Assembly (NCBI RefSeq): GCF_004005935.1
Contig: NZ_SACQ01000008.1
Span: forward strand, 84,068-148,067
From: Neptunomonas marina
GTDB lineage: Bacteria > Pseudomonadota > Gammaproteobacteria > Pseudomonadales > Balneatricaceae
Reading direction: 5' to 3'
Length of the DNA stretch: 64,000 nt
Positions within the stretch are counted from its first letter, which is position 1. The number at the start of each line of letters is the position of its first letter. Both the position numbers and the translations under genes were made by a program. Shown piece after piece: positions 26,546-35,550 of the stretch. The notes beneath the pieces are model-generated. The model was not told where the DNA came from. It was given only the letters and a program-made list of their open reading frames with translations, and searched no databases.

Positions 26546-29407
26546 ATGCTGCTCCGTTCACGCCTCGTCAGACGCTTTCTGATCACCGTACTTATCGTCA
26601 TGTCAGCGATATTTGCCACGATCTACTTCTATTCAGTGCCACTGCTGAAGGAAAAGGTGTACGAGATTGAGCGCAACGCCAGCCGCATCGCGCTAGATAG
26701 CGTGTTTTCGATGGCCAGCAAATTACACACGGATATTGAGCTGCACCGAAAAGATGCACTCGATGCCCGTAAGCAACAGCTCAAAAATGTTGTCAGCTTG
26801 GCAGAGTCTTACCTTGATGGCTTAAGTGCCGCAGTGGCCCTTGGCGAGCTGTCACAAGAGAGCGCCACAACACGCGCTTTCGACACACTGCGCACATTAA
26901 GCTACGGAAACAACGACTATATTTGGGCATCGAACTACCAAGGCACCCTTGTCGCTCACCCCGATGCCCGCTTTGATGGTTTATCACTTGATCGGCTGAG
27001 CCAATACGACCAAGCCCCCGCCATCAGTACGATGGTCGAGATGGCCCAGCAGCAGGGGGAAGGGTTTTATCGCTACCAATGGAGTCGCCTCGCAGGTGAG
27101 CAGCTACTGGATAAAGTCTCTTACTTCAAAGATATACCGGCATGGAACATCGTTATCGGCTCTGGTGTCTATCTCGACGATCTTGAGCAATTGATCAAAA
27201 CCAGCCATGACAGCGTGTTACAGGAACTAACGGAGGGCCTTCGGGATATTAAGATCGCCACCAGCGGCTATCTGTTTATTTTCGATGCGAAAACCAACAT
27301 GCTGATCCACCCAAACCCCAATATCAACGGCACAAACTTTTGGGATTTGGTAAACCCCCTTACACAGCAATCCATTGCCGATGAGTTGATCCGCGTGGCC
27401 GACACCGGCAAAGAGTTGCACTACACGTGGGACCGCCCCAATGATCCGGGTAACTATGTTTACGAGAAGCTATCGCTGGTGCGCTACTTACCGGGCTTTG
27501 ATTGGTACATCTGTTCATCCGTCTATGTGGATGAGCTACGCAGCAGCTCCGAGCAGCTGGCTGAGCGCCTGATCACGATCTCAGCGGTCGCACTGACGCT
27601 ACTGACGCTACTGATATTTGCCTTCGCGCGCGGTATCACCGAGCCCATCATGCGCCTTGCCGGAACAGCAGAACGTGTCAGCCAAGGTGAGTTTACGGCT
27701 AAAAGCGGCATCCACCGTGACGATGAGATCGGCCTGCTGGCGCGCACCTTTGATGATATGGTGGAGCGGCTGCGCGATGCGATTCAAAACCTCGACAGCA
27801 AAGTCGCTGAGCGTACTCAAGCACTTGCTGAGAAGAACGTTGAGCTTGAGATCGCCTCAGAGTCCATCCTACTTGCCAAAGTTGAGCTATCTAAAGTTGA
27901 GGAACGCCAGCGGCTTATTCTTGATGCACTACCGGCCGATATTCTCTACCTCGATACCTCATTGACGTACCTGTTTGTAAACCAAGGCTATGCCCAGCGT
28001 TTAGGCCTGCAAAAAGAGGCGATTATCGGCAAGCACCTGCGGCCTGTTATTGGTAAGACACAGCTTGATCAACTCATGCCACTATTTGAAGCTGCGTTGG
28101 CGGGAAAGACCGTGGTCCACGAAATCACTTCAGGCCAAGCGGGAGCGGTTAAGATCGAGAAGCTTACCTGTATCCCTTGCGGCAGTGAGAATGACCAAGT
28201 CGACGGTTTACTGCTGCTGATCTTTGATATTACCAACGAGCGCGAGGTGGAGCAGAAGCTCTCTGAAGCTCACCGAATGAGTGCCGTGGGTCAAATGGCA
28301 GGAGGCCTAGCTCATGATTTTAATAATCTGCTCACCATTATCTTGGGCAACCTACATGCAGCCAAAGACCGTTTTGCCACAGATAACGAGCCGTTAGCAG
28401 ACTGCCTACGTCCAGCGATTCGAGCAACGCGCCGTGGTGCAGATATTACCAGCCGTTTGTTATCTTTCTCACGCCGCCAACCGCTGTCTCCCTCGTTAGT
28501 CGATCTCGGGGCATTGATCGAAGAGACGATTCAACTGCTGCATAGCTCGCTGCCCGACAATATCGCGTTGGAATTCAGTCAAACATCGCTCGATGCACTG
28601 CCATTTGTGGACCCAGGTAGGCTCGAGGATGCGCTTGTGAATTTGGCTTTCAACGCTAAAGATGCCATGCCAGAGGGCGGGAAAATTCACTTTTCAGTCG
28701 CCAACCGTGACATTGACGACGCCCCCCTCTACGACGAGGTGGTTGCTCCGGGACGTTACGTTGAAATTACGGTCACCGATACCGGCAATGGCTTCTCGGA
28801 AACCGCTCTTCACCAAGCGTTCGAGCCCTTCTTTACCACCAAATCGGGCGGTTCAGGTTCTGGGCTTGGTTTAAGTATGGTGTACGGTTTCATTAAGCAG
28901 TCTCGTGGCTATATCCGCATTGAAAACCATGCCGACCAAGGCTCGTGTATCCATCTGCTGTTACCTGCACAAACCGTGGAAGCACTCGATCCTGTCCCTC
29001 GCGACCTTCACACAGAGATTGAAAATAGTTACCAAGGAAAATTAGTTCTGCTGGTCGAGGATAATCCAGATGTGCGTAAGCTGGTGCGCCAACAGCTCCT
29101 TGATATGGGGTTTGATGTTATCGATGCAGGCAGCGCAGATGAGGCGGTCAACTTAATTCCCCTACTCCCAGAACTCTACGCCATGGTGTCCGATGTCATG
29201 CTGCCCGGCGAGCGCAACGGTATTGAGCTGGCGCAGTGGCTCAAAACGCATAATCCGAGTAGCCATATCATTTTAATTAGCGGCTACTCCTACCAACATA
29301 GTAAAGGCAATCTCGATCCAGACTTCATTTTGCTAGAGAAACCGTTTGATAGCACAGATCTGAGACGCGCCTTTGAACAACCGAAGCGCCGCATACCACT
29401 GCGCTAG
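26546..29407 (+). CDS. Hybrid histidine kinase with Cache sensor, HAMP, PAS and receiver domains
   Basis: A 953-residue membrane sensor kinase. An N-terminal helix (FLITVLIVMSAIFATIYFY) and a second one near residue 345 frame a large periplasmic Cache-type sensor with two repeats (IWASNYQGTLVAHPDARFDGLS; LFIFDAKTNMLIHPNPNINGTN). Then come HAMP, a coiled coil (VAERTQALAEKNVELEIA), PAS, the phosphoacceptor helix GLAHDFNNLLTIILG (His near residue 590), the ATPase domain with N, G1 and G2 boxes (DTGNGFSE; GSGSGLGLSMVYGF) and a C-terminal receiver (VLLVEDNPDVRKL; SDVMLP). Cache sensors bind amino acids, amines or carboxylates. The response-regulator gene follows 14 bases later. The promoter shares an element with the SLC23 permease. 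Confidence 0.9.
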   Translation: MLLRSRLVRRFLITVLIVMSAIFATIYFYSVPLLKEKVYEIERNASRIALDSVFSMASKLHTDIELHRKDALDARKQQLKNVVSLAESYLDGLSAAVALGELSQESATTRAFDTLRTLSYGNNDYIWASNYQGTLVAHPDARFDGLSLDRLSQYDQAPAISTMVEMAQQQGEGFYRYQWSRLAGEQLLDKVSYFKDIPAWNIVIGSGVYLDDLEQLIKTSHDSVLQELTEGLRDIKIATSGYLFIFDAKTNMLIHPNPNINGTNFWDLVNPLTQQSIADELIRVADTGKELHYTWDRPNDPGNYVYEKLSLVRYLPGFDWYICSSVYVDELRSSSEQLAERLITISAVALTLLTLLIFAFARGITEPIMRLAGTAERVSQGEFTAKSGIHRDDEIGLLARTFDDMVERLRDAIQNLDSKVAERTQALAEKNVELEIASESILLAKVELSKVEERQRLILDALPADILYLDTSLTYLFVNQGYAQRLGLQKEAIIGKHLRPVIGKTQLDQLMPLFEAALAGKTVVHEITSGQAGAVKIEKLTCIPCGSENDQVDGLLLLIFDITNEREVEQKLSEAHRMSAVGQMAGGLAHDFNNLLTIILGNLHAAKDRFATDNEPLADCLRPAIRATRRGADITSRLLSFSRRQPLSPSLVDLGALIEETIQLLHSSLPDNIALEFSQTSLDALPFVDPGRLEDALVNLAFNAKDAMPEGGKIHFSVANRDIDDAPLYDEVVAPGRYVEITVTDTGNGFSETALHQAFEPFFTTKSGGSGSGLGLSMVYGFIKQSRGYIRIENHADQGSCIHLLLPAQTVEALDPVPRDLHTEIENSYQGKLVLLVEDNPDVRKLVRQQLLDMGFDVIDAGSADEAVNLIPLLPELYAMVSDVMLPGERNGIELAQWLKTHNPSSHIILISGYSYQHSKGNLDPDFILLEKPFDSTDLRRAFEQPKRRIPLR

Positions 29408-29421
29408 GTTGATGTATTCAA

Positions 29422-30141
29422 ATGGATAAGTGCATGAAAAATAATAAAAGTATCTACGTCATTGATGACGAGCGCGATATCTGCGAACTGGTCGCACAAG
29501 AGCTCACGCTGTTCGGTTATCAGGTACAAACCTTCAGCACTGGCGCCCAAGCAGGCTATGCAATTAAAAACAAGCCGCCAGCACTGTGCATTATCGACTT
29601 GGGCCTTCCCGACATGGACGGTATGGACCTCGTGCGCCAGCTGTGTGACAAAAATAATGTGGGCGTGATGATCCTCTCTGGCCGCAATAGCGTGCCTGAT
29701 CGCATTCTTGGCCTCGAACTCGGTGCCGATGATTACATTGTTAAACCTTTTATCCCTCGTGAGCTGGTGGCACGTGTCAATAGTTTGTTGCGCCGTTTAG
29801 AAAAGCTCGAGCAACCGCCCCAAACCACGAGCCAACGACAAGCGCACTTTGGAAACTGCGTATACGATCCCGCCACCCTTTCCCTCACCAACGGTGATGA
29901 CGCCACCGTGGAGTTAAGCTCCGCCGAAAGCGAGCTACTACTGGCACTGCTCAAAGCGCCCAAGACGATTCTCTCCCGAGATCAGCTACTCGGTGAAAAC
30001 GCATCACCTTTCGACCGAAGTATCGATGTGCGCATGTCACGCGTACGGAAAAAAATCGAGACAGATCCCAAAAACCCCAAGCTGATTAAAACCATCTACG
30101 GGGTAGGATATATGCTGACAACGGATGTGAGTTGGAGCTAA
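29422..30141 (+). CDS. OmpR-family response regulator
   Basis: A 239-residue regulator with a receiver domain (YVIDDERDICELV, phospho-Asp in IIDLGLPDMDG, KPF switch lysine) and a C-terminal winged helix (LSSAESELLLALLKAPKTILSRDQLLG to TIYGVGYMLTTDV). It directly follows the hybrid kinase and is its likely partner. ATG at 29422 has a poor ribosome site; ATG at 29434 is an alternative. Translational coupling to the kinase is possible. The TTACGAAATGTAACAA element before the kinase operon and the permease gene is a candidate binding site. Confidence 0.88.
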   Translation: MDKCMKNNKSIYVIDDERDICELVAQELTLFGYQVQTFSTGAQAGYAIKNKPPALCIIDLGLPDMDGMDLVRQLCDKNNVGVMILSGRNSVPDRILGLELGADDYIVKPFIPRELVARVNSLLRRLEKLEQPPQTTSQRQAHFGNCVYDPATLSLTNGDDATVELSSAESELLLALLKAPKTILSRDQLLGENASPFDRSIDVRMSRVRKKIETDPKNPKLIKTIYGVGYMLTTDVSWS

Positions 30142-30234
30142 ACCAACAAGTTTGCATGGCAGCTACCGATAAGCATAAGCGTGTTCGGCAACACCGAGCA
30201 TCCAGCCGACAAGTGTTGCCAAAGACCGAGAAAT

Positions 30235-31509
30235 CTAAGCTGCCGCAGCCACGGACTCTCTCTTCTCCCAAGGCTTTTCGTTGATCGGTAAGTGAATCAG
30301 TGCCGAGAACGCACCAAAGCCCACGCCAACCCACCAAACCAGTGTATAGCTGCCATACAGGTCATACATACGCCCGCCCAACCAGACACCTAAGAAGCCA
30401 CCTAACTGGTGAGAGAAGAACACCAAACCGTACAGCGTCCCCATATAACGCAAACCGTAGATCTGTGCGACAAGGCCCGATGTCAGCGGCACCGTGGCTA
30501 GCCACAACGCCCCCATCAAGACTGAGAATAACATCACGGATTCTGGCGTGATCGGGTTTAGGATAAAGGCTGCTGCCACAACGGTACGCAGAAAGTAGAT
30601 CCCAGCAAGCAGGTATTTACGGGAGTAACGATTACCTAACCAGCCTGCGAACACGGTACCACCAATGTTGGAAAAGCCGATCAGCGCGATCGCAACTGCA
30701 CCTAGCGTTGAGGTCGAGCTGATACCAAGCGACTGAACAATGCTACCGGGCGCGACGGCGCTACACATCTCAATAATAAATGCGGGGAAATGCGCGGTAA
30801 TAAAGGCGAGCTGATAGCCACAGGAGAAAAAACCAAAGAAGATGAAAGCGAAGGTTGGATCTTTGATGGCACGTTTAAGCACAGTACCCATCTGTTCATC
30901 TTGATGGGTTGCTGCCGCAGGTTTAGGTACGCGCATATAAAACAGAGCCAGCATGGAAACTGCAACAAACCCAGCCAATACGACGAACACCTGCTGCCAA
31001 CCCATATCAGCCAGCAAAAACTGAACTAGCGGAGGCCCTACAATCTGACCCATAGACCCCGCTGCGGTAACGATACCAAGTGTCAGTGAGCGGTTTTTAT
31101 CAGACGCCGCGCGCCCTACCACCGCCAAAATAACCCCAAAACCGGTACCAGCGATACCAAAGCCGACCAGCATCTCAAGTAACTGGTGCTGCCCTGGAGT
31201 AATCGCAAAAGAAGACAGTACCAACCCGACGATATAACAGGCAGCGCCCGCAAGGATCGCTTTGCGATCGCCATACTTTTCCGCCAGTGCTCCGAAGATC
31301 GGCTGACCAATGCCCCAAAACAGGTTTTGAATCGCTATCGCAAACGAAAACTCTTCACGCAACCAGCTAAATTCGTCTGCAATGGGAATTTGAAAAAGTC
31401 CAAATGACGCACGGATCGCGAAGCTCACCAGAATAATGATACATCCGGCGATCAAAACCGGATTAAATAACGCAGTTTCTTGGCTGCGGTTCAGTGCAGT
31501 GGCAGACAT
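30235..31509 (-). CDS. Major facilitator superfamily transporter
   Basis: A 424-residue, 12-helix MFS protein. The loop between helices 2 and 3 has GALAEKYGDRKAI, the standard MFS motif A region, and the middle loop (VPKPAAATHQDEQMGTVLKRAIKD) divides the halves. It resembles the oxalate/formate-antiporter-like or monocarboxylate group by its overall pattern (ASFGLFQIPIADEFSW; LVFFSHQLGGFLGVWLGG). The gene ends convergently with the response regulator. The substrate is unknown; an organic acid is a reasonable guess. Confidence 0.82.
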   Translation of the reverse strand: MSATALNRSQETALFNPVLIAGCIIILVSFAIRASFGLFQIPIADEFSWLREEFSFAIAIQNLFWGIGQPIFGALAEKYGDRKAILAGAACYIVGLVLSSFAITPGQHQLLEMLVGFGIAGTGFGVILAVVGRAASDKNRSLTLGIVTAAGSMGQIVGPPLVQFLLADMGWQQVFVVLAGFVAVSMLALFYMRVPKPAAATHQDEQMGTVLKRAIKDPTFAFIFFGFFSCGYQLAFITAHFPAFIIEMCSAVAPGSIVQSLGISSTSTLGAVAIALIGFSNIGGTVFAGWLGNRYSRKYLLAGIYFLRTVVAAAFILNPITPESVMLFSVLMGALWLATVPLTSGLVAQIYGLRYMGTLYGLVFFSHQLGGFLGVWLGGRMYDLYGSYTLVWWVGVGFGAFSALIHLPINEKPWEKRESVAAAA

Positions 31510-31576
31510 GGGTCGATGGCTCCGTGCTCAGTGGAATAGCCATACAATTTAGCAGAAGCGATGGGCGCCAGAAATA

Positions 31577-31603
31577 AAGAACCCGGCACATGGCCGGGTT
31601 CTT
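31577..31603 (-). terminator. Terminator after the SLC23-type permease gene
   Basis: AAGAACCCGGC (31577-31587) pairs with GCCGGGTTCTT (31593-31603), an eleven-pair stem; the minus-strand tail is TTATTTC. Confidence 0.65.
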
Positions 31604-31625
31604 AAGGAAACACACCGTTGCGGAT

Positions 31626-33071
31626 TTAATCCACTGATGCCGTTTCTTTTGCTTGCTTCGCTTGCTGCGCCGCTTTTGCAGCTGACGCTTCCTCTTCACC
31701 ATCTGCGAAGATCACTTCATCTTCAGGGTTATGGCGACCCAAAAGCTTAGGACGCTCAATAAGGAAATACAGCACCAGACCAATCGCCACCGCATAAACA
31801 GTAGACTTAGGATCCGGCATCGCTAGTGTTACCGCAACAATACCAGCGACACCACGCTCTACTGAGTTTTTAAGCTGTTCCATACCCACCATGATGCAGA
31901 TATAAGCCGTCAGTACCAACGTCAGCGAAAGCGCGATAGGTAGTACCGGTTTAAACAGCGTCACCAACGGCAAGATGAACAGAGCAACCAGACCTGTCAT
32001 CCAGAACGTACCACCGCCACTGTAGATGGAGTCCATCGCTTTACGGCCCATGGCGTAACGCTCTGCAACCGTTGCGTGAGCCGCTGTCCATAGCGGTCCA
32101 GCAAGGCCCGGCCATGGTGCCAAGAACGCGTGGATACCGTTACGCAGCGCAGTCACCAAGTGTACACGGTCAACGCTGTCTTCGATCTTCTCGTCTTCGC
32201 GGATATCTTCAACACGTTTCACGAGTGTAAAGCCAACGATGATGTCACCAAATGCGATGACGTATGCGATCACGGCCGTTGGAATCGCTAGCAGGAACAC
32301 ATCCCAACCTGGAAAGCCAACTGTGAATGTTAAGTACTGGAACATCAGCGCGAAGTCAGGCTGTGTAATACCCCACTCGATCTCCGGCAGCGGGTATTCA
32401 CCCACAACCCAGCCGACGATCATGGCCAAGATCATGCCCGGTACCATACCGAAGTTGGCAATTTTCTTCGCCAGCGGGTTAGCATCAACAACGCTCTTGA
32501 ACGACAAAGAAAACAGTACATAAGCGGAGATCAACGAACCAACAATCAAAGAGATTGGCGTTGCATCAATACGGCCACCCACTTTTAGTTCACCCATCAT
32601 CGCTGCAATACCTGCACCGATAATAATCCCTGACTTCAATGAGTTAGGGATCACATCCACCAGCTTAGAGCCGAGACGCGTTACCCCTAAGAAGAGGAAG
32701 ATAAACGTAACCTCTAACTGCAAGGCAAAGAGCGCTTTAATCGCCTCTGGGCCAGGCTCAAAGCCTTTCAGGTACAGCAACACCACAGGTATTGCGGGGG
32801 TGATCCATCCGGGGACCAGCGGTACGCCGAGCAAAGCTGGCAGGATATAACCTATCCCTGCGACGAACGTAAACGCCAATGCTGCCTCATAAGGCATACC
32901 CAAATATTTTTCCAGCAAGGGGATCATCGCCAATCCAACGACGAACATCACCAGCCCCTGAATCATCTCAGGCGTTTCCCAACGGTAGTGGATAAACGGG
33001 AGTCTTATCTTAAATGGGCCAGCCGGCCAATATGGCTGCTCAGCACCATATTCTCGCTTCGAGACCTGCAT
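31626..33071 (-). CDS. SLC23/NCS2-type permease
   Basis: A 481-residue membrane protein with about 12 to 14 helices. AAGGAAA precedes the ATG. Helix stretches such as IPLLEKYLGMPYEAALAFTFVAGIGYILPALLGVPLVPGWITPAIPVVLLYL and the segment SGIIIGAGIAAMMGEL fit the nucleobase/ascorbate transporter fold, but the protein is not a close match to uracil or xanthine permeases by eye, and the acidic C-terminal tail is unusual. Its upstream region shares the TTACGAAATGTAACAA element with the hybrid kinase. This suggests the kinase system regulates this carrier. The cargo is unknown. Confidence 0.78.
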   Translation of the reverse strand: MQVSKREYGAEQPYWPAGPFKIRLPFIHYRWETPEMIQGLVMFVVGLAMIPLLEKYLGMPYEAALAFTFVAGIGYILPALLGVPLVPGWITPAIPVVLLYLKGFEPGPEAIKALFALQLEVTFIFLFLGVTRLGSKLVDVIPNSLKSGIIIGAGIAAMMGELKVGGRIDATPISLIVGSLISAYVLFSLSFKSVVDANPLAKKIANFGMVPGMILAMIVGWVVGEYPLPEIEWGITQPDFALMFQYLTFTVGFPGWDVFLLAIPTAVIAYVIAFGDIIVGFTLVKRVEDIREDEKIEDSVDRVHLVTALRNGIHAFLAPWPGLAGPLWTAAHATVAERYAMGRKAMDSIYSGGGTFWMTGLVALFILPLVTLFKPVLPIALSLTLVLTAYICIMVGMEQLKNSVERGVAGIVAVTLAMPDPKSTVYAVAIGLVLYFLIERPKLLGRHNPEDEVIFADGEEEASAAKAAQQAKQAKETASVD

Positions 33072-33425
33072 TATTATTTTCCTTATGATTGCCGACAGCT
33101 TCTATAGCAGCTGCCTTAGGAAACAGAGAACATAGCCTCAAGCGCCTCTTTACTGACACAATCCCGCGACAGTTAAGAGACAGCCTAACGAGGCTTCCAA
33201 TAAACGCGGGCCAGTAGATCGCAGAAAAGTGTCGAAATTTTTTCTCAATTTTTACGAAATGTAACAACCCAATAAACCCAGAAATAATAGGGGCTTCAGG
33301 GTGTTATCCATTAGTCTGAAGACGTGGCTGGGGCCAAGAAAAGGCCCCACGAAGCCGATATCTGCAACAGTTCGTTACAAACCAAACATAAACACGTGTG
33401 CCATGACAGCACCCGACTTTGGATA
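33072..33425. other. Intergenic region between permease and sigma54-activator genes
   Basis: These 354 bases hold TTACGAAATGTAACAA at 33252-33267 and a G/C-rich hairpin (GGGGCC/GGCCCC at 33330-33348) without an adjacent T-run, which may end the sigma54-activator transcript. No gene is supported. Confidence 0.5.
33252..33267. promoter_or_regulatory. TTACGAAATGTAACAA element, copy 2
   Basis: Identical in 16 bases to the element before the hybrid kinase, and both are preceded by CAATT plus one base. It lies about 180 bases before the permease start. Confidence 0.6.
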
Positions 33426-35372
33426 TTAGTCGGTTGCTGCACGCGCCGCTTTTAAGCGTCGATAAAGTGTGGCACGGCTGATGCCTAGCGCAGTTGCGGT
33501 GGCTGTCATGTTACCGCTATGGCGGGCCAGCATGTCGGTAATCTGCTGCTGTTGTCGCTGCTTCAACGTATGCCCATCACTCTGTGGCTGGACGACCGGA
33601 GGTACGCCGTTAAGCTCTTCTAGGAAGTCATCACTGATATGGGACTGATCGATGCAGTGTTCATCCGGTTCCATAAACGCCACCGCAACACGAAGCATTG
33701 TTTCCAATTGGCGCACATTACCGGGCCAACGGTATGCTAGAAGCTGCTCGAACAGGCCGCTATTTACCGAAATTTGGCGGCCATCTGGCGCAAGCTTCTG
33801 CAAAAACTGACAAATAAAGTTCTGTTTATCCGCACGCTCGCGCAACGCAGGTAAACGTAGGCAAACACCATTTAATCGGTAGTAAAGGTCTTCCCTAAAG
33901 CTGCCCTCCGCTACCAATGCTTTAAGATCGCGGTGGCTGGCACAAATCACAGCGATATCGAGCGCAACCTCCTCACCACCACCGAGGGGCGATACAACCC
34001 GCTCCTGCAACACCCGCAGTAAGCGAGCTTGCAGGGGCAGTGGCATATCGCCGATCTCGTCAAGGAAGAGCGTCCCTCCTTGCGCCTGCTGCAGCTTACC
34101 GATCATGCCGCCTTTACGTGATCCAGTGAACGCGCCTTCGCGGTAACCAAACAGCTCGGATTCAATCAAGCTTTCAGGTAATGCCGCACAGTTCACCGCA
34201 ACAAATGGCCCTTGGCTACGACGGCTATCTAGGTGTAAGGACTTGGCCATCACCTCTTTTCCGGTTCCGGTTTCCCCCTGTATTAAGACAGGCAGTTCAT
34301 GGGAAAGCGCACGACTCCCCATACGCACACCTTTTTTAAGACGAGGATCTTGCCCTGCTAAGTCGTCTAATTGGGGAGCTTGCAGCGTGGATTGCGCGGG
34401 CGTTTCGCGCTTTGGCGGACTTGGTTTTGTCGAGCGACTTTGATAGCTATTAATACGCGTTGGAAAGCTGACCAGCTCGCAAACAAAATCGCCACTGCGC
34501 ATCCGTAGCTGGCCACGCCCCTTTCGATGCAGCGTGGTCAACAACGCTTCAGGTTTAACGCCAAATAGCTCTTCAAGATGCTTACCCACCAACTGCTCGC
34601 GCTTGCGGCCTAGCAGTTGGCAAACCTGTTCATTCGCAGCTTGGATATAGCCATCCAACTCCATCGCAAGTAGTCCTTGCCATGAGGAGCGCAGGTATTC
34701 TGGACGGCTGTGTAAACTGATAACGACCTGCTGCTGGAACTGGCCGCTGAACATGCGGTTCTCAATGGAGCGCACCGCTTGCTGCACAAGCGATAGATTG
34801 GGCGGCAGCTCCCCCTCTGTCGGAGAGGTTAGATCGAGCACGCCGAGCAGTCCGCCCTGAGTATCATGAATGGGCGCCGAGCAGCAGGACAGATGCCCAA
34901 CCTGATCAAGAAAGTGCTCACGACCTTTGATCATGATCGGCGCTTTCTCCACCACAACGGTACCCAATGCATTTGTGCCACGAGCGCCCTCGTGCCAGTT
35001 GGCACCGGGCTCAAGCGCGTAACGCGACGCGCTGTCCATATGGCGCTTATCACCGCGCACGGTTAATAGGTTGGCGTCGGAATCGGCCAACATAACGAGT
35101 CCACCAACACCATGGAAGTAGTCTACCAACTGCGCTACTTCAGGCTGTGCAGTCTCGATCAGGGTGCGGTTAGCGGCTTTAAGGTCATCAACTTGATCCT
35201 TAGAGGGGTTATCTAACTCAAGCGGAGCATTACACGCTAAACCGGCAGCTAAACTGCGCTGCCACGAATCAGCGATTTCACTGCGTAACAGCCCATTAGG
35301 TAGTTCGCCATCCTGCGCCAGGTGCTGACGTGCGATGTCGGCAGGCGCCAGAATAGCTTCTTGATGCTTCAT
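33426..35372 (-). CDS. Sigma54-dependent enhancer-binding activator, AcoR-like
   Basis: A 648-residue activator: an N-terminal GAF-type sensory region (PGANWHEGARGTNALG; LSCCSAPIHDTQGGLLGVLDLTSP, as in AcoR), a PAS region (AMELDGYIQAANEQVCQLLGR), an AAA+ domain with Walker A GETGTGKE (near residue 370), sigma54-contact loop GAFTGS (near 414; most relatives have GAFTGA) and Walker B GGTLFLDEIGDM, then a Fis-type HTH (TATATALGISRATLYRRLKAA). ATG at 35372 fits the AAAGAGG site best. It lies directly downstream of the first QHNDH operon. That operon and the divergent aldehyde dehydrogenase gene have -24/-12 promoters, so it is the natural candidate activator. Confidence 0.9.
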   Translation of the reverse strand: MKHQEAILAPADIARQHLAQDGELPNGLLRSEIADSWQRSLAAGLACNAPLELDNPSKDQVDDLKAANRTLIETAQPEVAQLVDYFHGVGGLVMLADSDANLLTVRGDKRHMDSASRYALEPGANWHEGARGTNALGTVVVEKAPIMIKGREHFLDQVGHLSCCSAPIHDTQGGLLGVLDLTSPTEGELPPNLSLVQQAVRSIENRMFSGQFQQQVVISLHSRPEYLRSSWQGLLAMELDGYIQAANEQVCQLLGRKREQLVGKHLEELFGVKPEALLTTLHRKGRGQLRMRSGDFVCELVSFPTRINSYQSRSTKPSPPKRETPAQSTLQAPQLDDLAGQDPRLKKGVRMGSRALSHELPVLIQGETGTGKEVMAKSLHLDSRRSQGPFVAVNCAALPESLIESELFGYREGAFTGSRKGGMIGKLQQAQGGTLFLDEIGDMPLPLQARLLRVLQERVVSPLGGGEEVALDIAVICASHRDLKALVAEGSFREDLYYRLNGVCLRLPALRERADKQNFICQFLQKLAPDGRQISVNSGLFEQLLAYRWPGNVRQLETMLRVAVAFMEPDEHCIDQSHISDDFLEELNGVPPVVQPQSDGHTLKQRQQQQITDMLARHSGNMTATATALGISRATLYRRLKAARAATD

Positions 35373-35460
35373 CACCATACCTCTTTATTGTTGTTTTAAG
35401 GCGACTTCTCCTTATGTATTACTCAAATAAGAACCAAGTTTCAAGTGTATGTACCAACGC

Positions 35461-35492
35461 AAAAAAGCCCCACCGACCTAAGGCCGGTGAGG
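35461..35492 (-). terminator. Terminator of the first QHNDH operon
   Basis: On the minus strand CCTCACCGGCC and GGTCGGTGGGG form a long stem with a short TTA loop, followed by CTTTTTT (35461-35467). Confidence 0.8.
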
Positions 35493-35550
35493 AATGCAGT
35501 GCAGAGAGCGTGTTAAACACACCGACGCGTTCACGCTCTTTGGGGTAAAA

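Noticed and set aside
33330..33348. GGGGCC/GGCCCC hairpin as a firm terminator of the sigma54-activator gene
   Set aside because: No T-run follows the stem on either strand, so it is mentioned only as a hairpin in the spacer.
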